Shown here: piece by piece, positions 1 to 5,354 of the stretch | Layout of the letters: every line of letters begins with the position of its first letter | Numbering within the stretch: position 1 is the stretch's first letter | Assembly (NCBI GenBank): GCA_015485035.1 | Contig: WFUI01000023.1 | Location: 1-5,389 of the forward strand | From: Mariprofundus sp. | GTDB lineage: Bacteria > Pseudomonadota > Zetaproteobacteria > Mariprofundales > Mariprofundaceae | Length of the DNA: 5,389 nt | Reading direction: 5' to 3' | Position numbers and translations under genes: made by a program | The notes under the pieces: model-generated | The model's input: only the letters and a program-made list of their open reading frames with translations | The model's database searches: none | What the model was told of the DNA's origin: nothing

Positions 1-192
1 GCAGTCTACGATGATGAAACGTCTGTTATCACCAATCTGAGGTGCAGCAATACCCACACCTCCGATTCCGGATCGCATGGTTTGCTCCAGTTCCTCAAAT
101 CGCTTCTCAAGCTTCGGGTCAAAGCATGCAATGGCTTCAGAGACCCGGCGCAGACGCTCATCAGGGTGGATCAGTATTTTCTGAACAGACAA
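1..192 (-). CDS. def: Peptide deformylase, N-terminal part (3' end outside the window)
   Basis: Peptide deformylase removes the formyl group from the initiator methionine of new proteins at the ribosome, using a bound metal (usually Fe2+ or Zn2+). Only the first 64 residues are in the window. They begin MSVQKILIHPDERLRR, closely matching the start of E. coli Def (MSVLQVLHIPDERLRK). Motif I of the family, GVGIAAPQ, is at residues 45-52, with the conserved glutamine at 52. Motifs II (EGCLS) and III (HExxH) would lie past the left edge and cannot be checked. The start is read as TTG at 192-190, because the frame has tandem stops TAG and TAA upstream and no ATG before residue 39. No clear ribosome-binding site precedes it. 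It lies 30 bases after the ACT gene and in the same frame, so translation may depend on coupling. The family call is strong; whether the gene is intact is unknown. Confidence 0.88.
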   Translation of the reverse strand, partial: MSVQKILIHPDERLRRVSEAIACFDPKLEKRFEELEQTMRSGIGGVGIAAPQIGDNRRFIIVDC

Positions 193-222
193 GGGGCAGT
201 TGAATGGATGGGTCAGATATTA

Positions 223-756
223 CTATAGAACAGCATCATCGAGTTCGTGGATATCCACATCAACACCGATTTTTTTAGCTACATCGTCCAGCGCCGATTT
301 CATGGCATTGCTCTGATCGCCGGCAGCCACTTCCAGAACCATCATATAGACATGGCCTCGCTCCGAATTCCGGGACTGGGTGGATACATCCACAACCGAA
401 ATACCCAGCGTCGCCAGAGCATTCGTGACTGCGTAGACAATACCAACCTTGTCCGCGCCGTGCACGGTAATCACATGATCCGGCTCCTGTGACGGAGTGC
501 TTGCCTCTTCATCGGAGATGGGTTGCGATTGAACGGTTAATCGTGTGCGCTGCTCCAGTGCGGCCAATGCGGCTTTGAGTTCGCCAAGACTGATATTCTC
601 GGACAAGTGCACAATAAGCATCATCGTAAAGCGACCACGCAGTGCAGTCATTGATGAGTCTTCGATATTGGCATTCAGATGCTGCAATGCCTCTGCCACA
701 TCACGGACAATACCGGGGCGATCATGACCTGAAATGGATAATAGTACGCTTGACAT
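223..756 (-). CDS. Double-ACT-domain protein, GcvR-like regulator
   Basis: This 177-residue cytoplasmic protein consists of two ACT domains, at about residues 3-76 and 94-170, joined by an acidic, Ser/Pro-rich linker (80-93). Each domain opens with the usual strand and loop motif: HDRPGIV at 11-17 and ADKVGIV at 101-107. ACT domains bind small ligands, mostly amino acids, at domain interfaces. The same two-domain layout and length are found in GcvR, which in E. coli counteracts GcvA at the glycine-cleavage operon. There is no DNA-binding or catalytic domain, so a regulatory or ligand-sensing role is inferred, and glycine as the ligand is not shown. The ATG at 756-754 has a strong ribosome-binding site, AAGGAG, five bases upstream. 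It follows the A-type carrier gene after 90 bases and precedes def by 30 bases. No gcv genes are in view, so I leave the symbol empty. Confidence 0.85.
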   Translation of the reverse strand: MSSVLLSISGHDRPGIVRDVAEALQHLNANIEDSSMTALRGRFTMMLIVHLSENISLGELKAALAALEQRTRLTVQSQPISDEEASTPSQEPDHVITVHGADKVGIVYAVTNALATLGISVVDVSTQSRNSERGHVYMMVLEVAAGDQSNAMKSALDDVAKKIGVDVDIHELDDAVL

Positions 757-846
757 GGCAACTCCTTGTAATGAAGGGGTTAGCCTAGCCTGCCTGACGA
801 AAAAGAGAATAGAGTCGGTTAAATGTGAATCGGTTCCATATGTAAA
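757..846 (-). other. Short intergenic gap between iscA-like and ACT genes
   Basis: This 90-base gap contains the AAGGAG ribosome-binding site of the ACT gene (767-762). I see no convincing hairpin terminator after iscA and no clear sigma-70 promoter. The simplest reading is that transcription from the isc operon runs on into the ACT gene and def, but the gap is long enough to hide a weak promoter. Confidence 0.5.
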
Positions 847-1182
847 TTAAACAGAAAATGATTCGCCGCAGCCACAAGCGCCTTTCTGATTCGGGTTGTG
901 ATAAACAAATCCTGAAGTAAGCACATCCTGCTGGAAATCCAGTCTCAGGCCAGTTAATGCTGTTTTATAAGACTCTGGGTCAATATACAGGTCAAAGCCT
1001 TCAAACGATTTGACCAGATCACCGGCTCGGGCTTCATTGACGGTTTCCATGACATATTCCAGACCGGAACAGCCAGCCGGCCGCACAGCAAGACGAAGGC
1101 CGTTTTTTTGTGCATCTGCGAGTATTTTTTTTATTCTGGCAATCGCTGCCGATGTTAATTCAATATCCACTTTGATCTCCAT
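847..1182 (-). CDS. iscA: A-type iron-sulfur carrier protein (IscA/ErpA/HesB family)
   Basis: A-type carriers bind iron or Fe-S clusters and pass them to apoproteins. The product has 111 residues, usual for the family, and keeps the three ligand cysteines: Cys38 in AGCSGLEY, and Cys103 and Cys105 in the C-terminal ACGCGESFSV. The conserved segments LRLAVRPAGCSG, LRLDF and GFVYHNPN also fit. It lies three bases after the desulfurase stop, so coupled translation is likely. Two starts are possible. The ATG at 1182-1180 has no visible ribosome-binding site. A GTG at 1170-1168 has GGAG six bases upstream and would give a 107-residue protein with cysteines at 34, 99 and 101, the last two numbered as in E. 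coli IscA. IscA and ErpA cannot be told apart firmly by eye; the symbol rests on gene context. Confidence 0.92.
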   Translation of the reverse strand: MEIKVDIELTSAAIARIKKILADAQKNGLRLAVRPAGCSGLEYVMETVNEARAGDLVKSFEGFDLYIDPESYKTALTGLRLDFQQDVLTSGFVYHNPNQKGACGCGESFSV

Positions 1183-1185
1183 GAT

Positions 1186-2316
1186 TTATACTGCAAGACC
1201 GGCCATGCCTTTGAGACGGTTGCGACTGTTGACCAGTGCAGCCACCAGCGCTTTGGCATCTTCGATACTGTTTCCCGGCCCGAAACTGATCCGGATCGAA
1301 CTGCGTGCCATTGATTCATTCATCCCCATGCTCATCAGAACATGGGATGGTTCACGTTTGCCCGACGAGCAGGCTGAACCGGATGCCACGGCAAAACCGG
1401 CCAGGTCCAGTTGCATCAAAAGCGTTTCACCGTCCATGCCCGGCAAAATAATCAGGCTGGTGTTGGTAACACGTGATGCATGTTCCGATATAATCCTTGC
1501 TTCGGGGATCTGTATTTTCAGTTGTTCCTCAAAGGCATCACGCATTGCGGCAAAGGAACTGAAATCGATTTCACCGAGGGCAGCTGCAAAAGCCGCAATA
1601 CCCGGCACGTTTTCGGTGCCTGAACGCCGACCGCGTTCCTGACCACCACCTGGAGTCAGCTCCAGCAGCTTGATGCCACGGCGCACCAGAAGCGCACCAA
1701 CTCCTTTGATCCCGCCAATTTTGTGGGCCGACAGGCTCATGAAATCAACATCCAGTTGCTGAAAATTGACCGGTACTTTTCCCAGTGCCTGTACCGCATC
1801 GACCAGTATCGGGATGCCATGGTTTCTGCAATATTCTGCAACCTCGTGTACAGGCTGGATGGCTCCACTCTCGTTATTCACCAGCATCATGCAGACCAGC
1901 AGCGTGTCGTCATTGATCGCCGCAATCATGTTTCCAGCTGTTACAATGCCATTTTTATCCGGTCGCACAAAAACGACATCAAGGCCCTGTTCGGTTTTGT
2001 GTTGTAGCGGTCTTAAGACGGCCGGATGTTCGATAGCCGTGCATACCACACGTCCGGATTGCGCCGAAGCCAGCACGCTGTGAATAGCAATGTTATCGGC
2101 TTCCGTTCCTCCGGATGTGAATACAACACTACCGGATTCGCATCCGACAAACTTTGCCAGTTTATCCCGCGCATCATCCACGATACGTCGGGCGGCGCGA
2201 CCGGCCCAGTGCAGGCTGGACGGATTGCCCGGAGCTTCTGTGGCTGCTTGCGCTACCGCATCCAGTGCGGCTTCAACAGGCGGACATGTGGCGTTGAAGT
2301 CAAGATATCGCTTCAA
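1186..2316 (-). CDS. iscS: Cysteine desulfurase, IscS/NifS family, TTG start
   Basis: This PLP enzyme converts cysteine to alanine and keeps the sulfur as a persulfide for Fe-S cluster assembly. In the 376 residues I see the N-terminal YLDFNAT, TSGGTEADN at 67-75, the PLP-stacking histidine in AIEHPAV (His97), Asp173 and Gln176 in LVDAVQALGK, the Schiff-base lysine in SLSAHKIGG (Lys199), RSGTEN at 231-236, and the catalytic Cys316 in GSACSSGKREPSHVL, a group I active-site loop. It is about 28 residues shorter than E. coli IscS (404) and ends GMAGLAV, lacking the C-terminal tail that contacts IscU. The start must be TTG at 2316-2314: a TGA lies in frame two codons upstream, and no later ATG or GTG would keep the conserved N-terminus. 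It overlaps iscR by 17 bases, which points to translational coupling. The family is certain; IscS rather than NifS is inferred from the neighbouring iscR and iscA. Confidence 0.94.
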   Translation of the reverse strand: MKRYLDFNATCPPVEAALDAVAQAATEAPGNPSSLHWAGRAARRIVDDARDKLAKFVGCESGSVVFTSGGTEADNIAIHSVLASAQSGRVVCTAIEHPAVLRPLQHKTEQGLDVVFVRPDKNGIVTAGNMIAAINDDTLLVCMMLVNNESGAIQPVHEVAEYCRNHGIPILVDAVQALGKVPVNFQQLDVDFMSLSAHKIGGIKGVGALLVRRGIKLLELTPGGGQERGRRSGTENVPGIAAFAAALGEIDFSSFAAMRDAFEEQLKIQIPEARIISEHASRVTNTSLIILPGMDGETLLMQLDLAGFAVASGSACSSGKREPSHVLMSMGMNESMARSSIRISFGPGNSIEDAKALVAALVNSRNRLKGMAGLAV

Positions 2317-2794
2317 TTTTCACAGAGCCTTCAGGAAGCGTTCTCGATGACAGATAATCTTCAACGTTACCCAACTCAATATGATCCAGTACTGCATCTT
2401 TGGCGCAAACCTGTTCAAGGCTGACCGCATCCAGGAATCGATAAATATGTTGTCCAAGTGATTCCCACAGCTGGTGCGTATCGCAACGGTTACCACGATG
2501 GCAACCTCGCACACCATTCTCGCACATCGTCGTGCGTACCGGTTCATTCACTGCACGGATGATTTCTGCAATAGAAATGTCTTTGGCTGTTTTTGCCAGC
2601 AAGTACCCTCCGCCCGGACCCCGCACGGATTTGACCAGTCCGCTTTCACGCAGGCAGCGGAATAACTGTTCAAGATAAGACAGCGAAATAAACTGTCGTT
2701 CCGAAATAGCGGCCAGTGTTACCGGACCATTCTGCTGCTTGTTTAAATCAACCATTGCCGAAACGGCATAACGGCCTTTACTTGTTAATCGCAT
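2300..2794 (-). CDS. iscR: Fe-S cluster-responsive regulator IscR (Rrf2 family)
   Basis: IscR is a cytoplasmic winged-helix regulator that binds a [2Fe-2S] cluster and, in that form, represses the isc operon. The 164-residue product starts MRLTSKGRYAVSAM like E. coli IscR. It has the helix-turn-helix segment ISERQFISLSYLEQLF (30-45), the wing motif SVRGPGGGYLL (about 56-66), and candidate cluster ligands Cys91, Cys98, Cys104 and His107. Three of these four numbers equal those of E. coli; the first cysteine is offset, giving C-X6-C instead of C-X5-C. I chose the ATG at 2794-2792, which has GGAGG five bases upstream, over the GTG one codon earlier, whose spacing would be too short. The coding end overlaps the desulfurase start. 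A near-perfect IscR type-1 site lies 47-71 bases upstream, so autorepression is expected. Confidence in IscR rather than another Rrf2 protein is high. Confidence 0.95.
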   Translation of the reverse strand: MRLTSKGRYAVSAMVDLNKQQNGPVTLAAISERQFISLSYLEQLFRCLRESGLVKSVRGPGGGYLLAKTAKDISIAEIIRAVNEPVRTTMCENGVRGCHRGNRCDTHQLWESLGQHIYRFLDAVSLEQVCAKDAVLDHIELGNVEDYLSSRTLPEGSVKIEAIS

Positions 2795-2804
2795 CACTGC
2801 CTCC
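2795..2804 (-). promoter_or_regulatory. iscR ribosome-binding site deciding the start
   Basis: GGAGG at 2804-2800 lies five bases before the ATG at 2794 but only two before the GTG at 2797. The spacing picks the ATG, which also gives the usual MRLTSKGRYAV start. Confidence 0.8.
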
Positions 2805-2833
2805 GTTGTACAATAACCATATGAGAGGGTCGG

Positions 2834-2861
2834 ATATTATAAAGCCGACTATTTTAGTCAA
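2834..2861 (-). promoter_or_regulatory. Putative sigma-70 promoter of iscR-iscS-iscA
   Basis: On the minus strand TTGACT (2861-2856) matches the -35 box in five of six positions. Downstream is a perfect TATAAT (2841-2836), but with a short spacer of 14 bases. The overlapping TAATAT (2839-2834) gives a 16-base spacer with four of six matches, so the exact -10 is uncertain. Either would start transcription about 30-40 bases before the iscR ATG. The -35 and spacer lie inside the IscR operator, so bound IscR would block polymerase. Confidence 0.55.
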
Positions 2862-2865
2862 GTAT
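2841..2865 (-). promoter_or_regulatory. IscR type-1 binding site (operator)
   Basis: The known type-1 consensus is ATASYYGACTRWWWYAGTCRRSTAT. Read on the plus strand, the 25 bases at 2841-2865 have the core CCGACTATTTTAGTCAAG flanked by AAAG and TAT, and match at 24 of 25 positions. The only miss is A for T at the second position. The site is a dyad with GACT and AGTC half-sites and overlaps the likely iscR promoter. Together with iscR as the adjacent gene, this strongly indicates autoregulation by holo-IscR. Confidence 0.85.
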
Positions 2866-2935
2866 AAAGTTGTCCCTGCTTATGTCGTGCAGAACGAAGG
2901 TGTGAACCGGACATAAGGATCGCCGGCCTGGTTTG

Positions 2936-2962
2936 ATCAGTATCTTTTTGAGAGATGCTGAT
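2936..2962 (+). other. Hairpin of about 12 base pairs
   Basis: ATCAG (2936-2940) pairs with CTGAT (2958-2962). The stem continues inward through TATCTTT against GAGAGATG to a three-base loop, giving about 12 pairs including two G-U pairs when read as plus-strand RNA. As minus-strand RNA, the G-U pairs become C-A mismatches and the stem is interrupted. No T-run follows on either strand, so it does not look like a terminator. It may be a fold in cysE 3' RNA, a trace of a rightward RNA, or chance. Confidence 0.4.
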
Positions 2963-2976
2963 TTATTCACATCCTG

Positions 2977-3014
2977 AAAAAAGCAGCCCGCTCAGGCAAA
3001 AGCGCCGTTTTGCC
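2977..3014 (-). terminator. Possible terminator after cysE
   Basis: GGCAAAA (2995-3001) and TTTTGCC (3008-3014) form a perfect 7-bp stem with a 6-base loop, about 90 bases after the cysE stop. On the minus strand a run of six T follows at 2982-2977, but 12 bases separate it from the stem, further than in a standard intrinsic terminator. It may end or weaken cysE transcription before the separate iscR promoter. I treat it as tentative. Confidence 0.38.
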
Positions 3015-3103
3015 ATCGTTTACAATATCAAGCACCTGGCACTGAATTGGCAGTTTATGCGGTTTCATCCTGTCGGGTCAGCCGCTTGAACCATGGGCAA
3101 GAA

Positions 3104-3844
3104 TCAGATGCCCCCGCCAAGGAATCGTTCCAGTTTTTCCTGTTCACTCAGGAGGTCTTTTTCCAGTTGTTTGGATGCTTCGGTGCGATCACCTGAGTCG
3201 TCAGGGTGAAATGCATCCACGCGCGCATTGACATCATCGATCATTTTTAGCACGTGACCAAGTGCTTCCGCCACCGGGTTGGCCAGCAGATGGTGATCAA
3301 GATTAATTTTTCCATTTTCGATTAATGATTGGGTTGTTGCTACCACCGTACCGGGAATACCGACCACAGTGGAATGAGCCGGTACGTCTTTGAATACGAC
3401 CGAATTGGCACCGATGCGTGATTGCTCGCCAATAGTAATGGCTCCCAGCACTTTGGCACCGGCACCGACAATAACACCATCCTGCAGGGTCGGGTGGCGT
3501 TTGATCTTTTCCCATGTCGTACCACCCAGTGTAACGCCATGGTAAAGGGTTACATCATCGCCGATCTCGGTGGTTTCACCGATAACAATCCCCATACCAT
3601 GATCAATAAAGAAGCGTTTGCCGATGGTGGCACCGGGATGGATTTCAATGCCGGTCAGCCAGCGGGAAATGTGAGAAATAAAGCGGCCAAGCCAGAGCAG
3701 GCCGCTGTTCCAGCAGAGATGTGCCAGACGATGCATCCAGATGGCATGCAGCCCCGGATAGCAGGTCAATACCTCCCAAGTGGTACGCGTGGCCGGGTCG
3801 CGATCAAAGGCGGTGCGAATATCTTCTCGTAGCGTTGCTAACAT
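3104..3844 (-). CDS. cysE: Serine O-acetyltransferase (short form)
   Basis: This enzyme transfers an acetyl group from acetyl-CoA to serine, giving O-acetylserine, the direct precursor of cysteine. The 246-residue protein has a shortened helical N-terminus (about 1-60) followed by a left-handed beta-helix of hexapeptide repeats (about 65-170). Conserved segments are [25 protein letters not shown] and HGVTLGGT. Aligned to E. coli CysE, the catalytic histidines are His82 (IDHG) and His117 (KRHP), and the position of Asp143 is Glu67, as in many short-form enzymes. An extra, charged, probably helical tail (about 205-243) ends in GGGI. The terminal isoleucine is the residue that docks into CysK in cysteine synthase complexes; E. 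coli CysE ends GDGI. The ATG (3844-3842) overlaps the peptidase stop by 7 bases and has no good ribosome-binding site, so coupling is likely. iscR lies downstream, fitting a cysteine supply role. Confidence 0.94.
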   Translation of the reverse strand: MLATLREDIRTAFDRDPATRTTWEVLTCYPGLHAIWMHRLAHLCWNSGLLWLGRFISHISRWLTGIEIHPGATIGKRFFIDHGMGIVIGETTEIGDDVTLYHGVTLGGTTWEKIKRHPTLQDGVIVGAGAKVLGAITIGEQSRIGANSVVFKDVPAHSTVVGIPGTVVATTQSLIENGKINLDHHLLANPVAEALGHVLKMIDDVNARVDAFHPDDSGDRTEASKQLEKDLLSEQEKLERFLGGGI

Positions 3845-5118
3845 GGTGAGTGCCCGATCCTATCACGAATCCTGTCGCAAACCGCATCCAGTTCATTTGC
3901 CGGTGCAGCAATACTCCACAGTCCTGTCTGTGACAATCGTGCCTCACACCAGTCTCTCAGCATATGCACATCCACTGCTTCAATGCGTTGCAGCCAGTCC
4001 AGTGGCGATAACAGCACCGGTTCATCCTGCCTGCCACCGAGATAGAGCATTTGTCCCTCCACCGAATCCAGTCCCATACGGAATTGTACCTCCAGTTGTC
4101 GTTTGGCACGTTCAATTTCTTCTGCATGGATACTGGATGCAAAATTTTCCAGCACATCGCTTATCACTGTTGCGCAATCGGTAACCCGTGCCGGTTCCAT
4201 ACCGCAGCTGATACTCCAGGTGCCGGTATCGCTCAACATGCTTAGATGCGACCCCACGCTATAAGCCAGTCCGCGTTTCTCACGCACTTCCCTGAATAAC
4301 CGGGAACTCATACCGCCACCCAATAGCTGATTTGCCAGCCAGGCCTGTGGTCTTGTCTCCGATGTAACGGTAATGCCGTCAAAGGAAATGACCATTTGAG
4401 CCTGTTCGCCGTCGCGTTGCAGCGACTGAATACCGTTGACCAAAGCGGATGGCGGTTGTCTGTGCATGATCTCCGGGTGATCAGGTTGCCATGTCAGCGC
4501 GGCTGTTGCGTCGACAAGCTGGGCATGATCAATATGTCCGGCTGCAGCTATCAACAATCGACCGGCACTGTAATGCGTGCCCAGATATGTTTTCAGATCA
4601 TCTGCGGACAGGCCGTTTAAGGATTCATGCTTACCCAGTACAGGCCGACCGAGTTCATGATGCGGAAACAATGCAGCTATATGCTGATCCATGATCCACT
4701 CTTCCGGCGTATCTTCAATCATGGCCATTTCGGCATAAATGACTTCGCGTTCACGCCGCCATTCATCTTCCGGCAGGGTGGGTTCACGAATCATGGATGT
4801 AAGCACATCCAGTGCTTCCTGCCAGTGCTCGTGTAATACGTGCAGATGGAAACAGGTACGCTCGCGTGATGTGAATGCATTGGCATTGCCACCTAACTCA
4901 TCCAGTTTTTCAGCCAGCCGATGGACATCCATTCGGGCGGTTCCCTTGAACAGCATATGTTCCAGGGCATGTGTGATGCCGGATTGTGCTTCGGGCTCAT
5001 CGCGACTGCCGAGATCAACAAAAACACCCAGCGCCACGCTTTGGGACGATGGCATGGCATGACTAACCACCAGTGGACCGCCGGGTATCTGGGTTTCGTT
5101 ATAAAATGTATGTGTCAT
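3838..5118 (-). CDS. M16 family zinc metallopeptidase
   Basis: This is a peptidase of the M16 family (inverzincins), related to mitochondrial processing peptidase and bacterial PqqL-like and YmxG-like proteins. The 426 residues match single-chain M16B members with two similar halves. The N-terminal half carries the inverted zinc motif HALEH (His50, Glu53, His54) and the distal ligand Glu130 in [15 protein letters not shown], 76 residues after His54. The C-terminal half carries the usual [18 protein letters not shown] (271-288), with the Arg282 and Tyr286 that help position substrate. All catalytic residues are present, so it should be active. No signal peptide or membrane segment is visible, so it is probably cytoplasmic. 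The ATG at 5118-5116 has a weak GGA six bases upstream and a stop in frame just before it. The gene overlaps cysE by 7 bases. Its substrate cannot be read from the sequence. Confidence 0.93.
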   Translation of the reverse strand: MTHTFYNETQIPGGPLVVSHAMPSSQSVALGVFVDLGSRDEPEAQSGITHALEHMLFKGTARMDVHRLAEKLDELGGNANAFTSRERTCFHLHVLHEHWQEALDVLTSMIREPTLPEDEWRREREVIYAEMAMIEDTPEEWIMDQHIAALFPHHELGRPVLGKHESLNGLSADDLKTYLGTHYSAGRLLIAAAGHIDHAQLVDATAALTWQPDHPEIMHRQPPSALVNGIQSLQRDGEQAQMVISFDGITVTSETRPQAWLANQLLGGGMSSRLFREVREKRGLAYSVGSHLSMLSDTGTWSISCGMEPARVTDCATVISDVLENFASSIHAEEIERAKRQLEVQFRMGLDSVEGQMLYLGGRQDEPVLLSPLDWLQRIEAVDVHMLRDWCEARLSQTGLWSIAAPANELDAVCDRIRDRIGHSPC

Positions 5119-5304
5119 AAATGATCCGGATCACCTGTCAGCTGGAATAAGGAAACAGCCTAACAATTACGTATCAGGCCGATAAAGTCATCTATCGCAT
5201 TCATTCCTCTTTTATCCCGGACAGCTGATATGCAGGCTTTCGATAAAAAAACAGGCCGGGAAAAGAGGCTCAATCGGGGACAAGCCGTTTACCTAGCAAG
5301 TTAA
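5119..5304 (-). other. Leader region upstream of the M16 peptidase gene
   Basis: These 186 bases lie between the peptidase ATG and the terminator-like hairpin. They contain the long stem-loop at 5206-5268, a smaller one (CGATA 5180-5184 with TATCG 5193-5197), and CAGCTG twice (5139-5144, 5222-5227). I found no convincing -35/-10 pair and match no riboswitch class. A minus-strand frame (TTG 5273 or ATG 5204, to TAG at 5160) could encode 37 or 14 residues. AGAGG sits only one base from that ATG, so I do not call it a gene. Confidence 0.45.
5206..5268 (-). other. Long stem-loop in the leader of the peptidase-cysE operon
   Basis: CCTCTTTT (5206-5213) and CCCGG (5216-5220), separated by a two-base bulge, pair perfectly with CCGGG (5256-5260) and AAAAGAGG (5261-5268). 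This makes a 13-bp stem around a 35-base loop. The loop includes a run of seven A (5245-5251), which reads as seven T on the minus strand. Its place in the probable 5' leader suggests a regulatory or processing fold, but I match it to no known family. Confidence 0.5.
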
Positions 5305-5342
5305 AAATAAAGGTTTCTGATTAAATTCAGGAGCCTTTATTT
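5305..5342 (-). terminator. Hairpin, probable intrinsic terminator of a gene beyond the right edge
   Basis: AAATAAAGG (5305-5313) pairs perfectly with CCTTTATTT (5334-5342). Inside, TTTCTG (5314-5319) pairs with CAGGAG (5328-5333) using two G-U pairs on the plus strand, leaving an 8-base AT-rich loop. On the minus strand the stem is followed by more T, giving CCTTTATTTTTAA, the usual form of a terminator for leftward transcription. The plus-strand arm is also T-rich, so it could act in both directions. It would end an upstream leftward gene and separate it from the M16 operon. Confidence 0.55.
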
Positions 5343-5354
5343 CCTCAGTATAAT

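Larger units (their letters stand above)
2866..3103. other. Intergenic region between cysE and the iscR operator
   Basis: This stretch of about 240 bases holds no recognisable gene. It contains two hairpins, listed separately at 2936-2962 and 2995-3014. On the minus strand there is one small open frame of 33 codons (3068-2967), which has no properly spaced ribosome-binding site and no family I recognise. I found no second IscR type-1 site here. Confidence 0.5.

Noticed and set aside
780..800. Repeated AGGCT/GCCTAGCCTGCC units before the ACT gene
   Set aside because: Too short and imperfect to call a repeat element; no hairpin or T-run results.
1010..1642. 210-codon open frame on the plus strand
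   Set aside because: It lies opposite the desulfurase and A-type carrier genes, whose motifs are unmistakable. The product is rich in Ser, Arg and Ala with no family features, as expected for an antisense shadow.
2320..2547. 75-codon minus-strand frame inside iscR
   Set aside because: It is an alternative frame within the iscR coding region, low in protein-like character.
2861..2895. Second iscR promoter with TATACT (2866-2861) as -10
   Set aside because: The -10 is good, but no -35 box at proper spacing was found, and the downstream TTGACT/TATAAT pair is better placed.
3780..4184. 134-codon plus-strand frame spanning the cysE/peptidase junction
   Set aside because: It is antisense to two well-supported genes; no domain or plausible ribosome-binding site is seen.
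5160..5273. 37- or 14-residue leader peptide upstream of the M16 gene
   Set aside because: The TTG start has no ribosome-binding site and the ATG at 5204 is only one base from AGAGG. No run of regulatory codons such as Thr, His or Cys supports attenuation.
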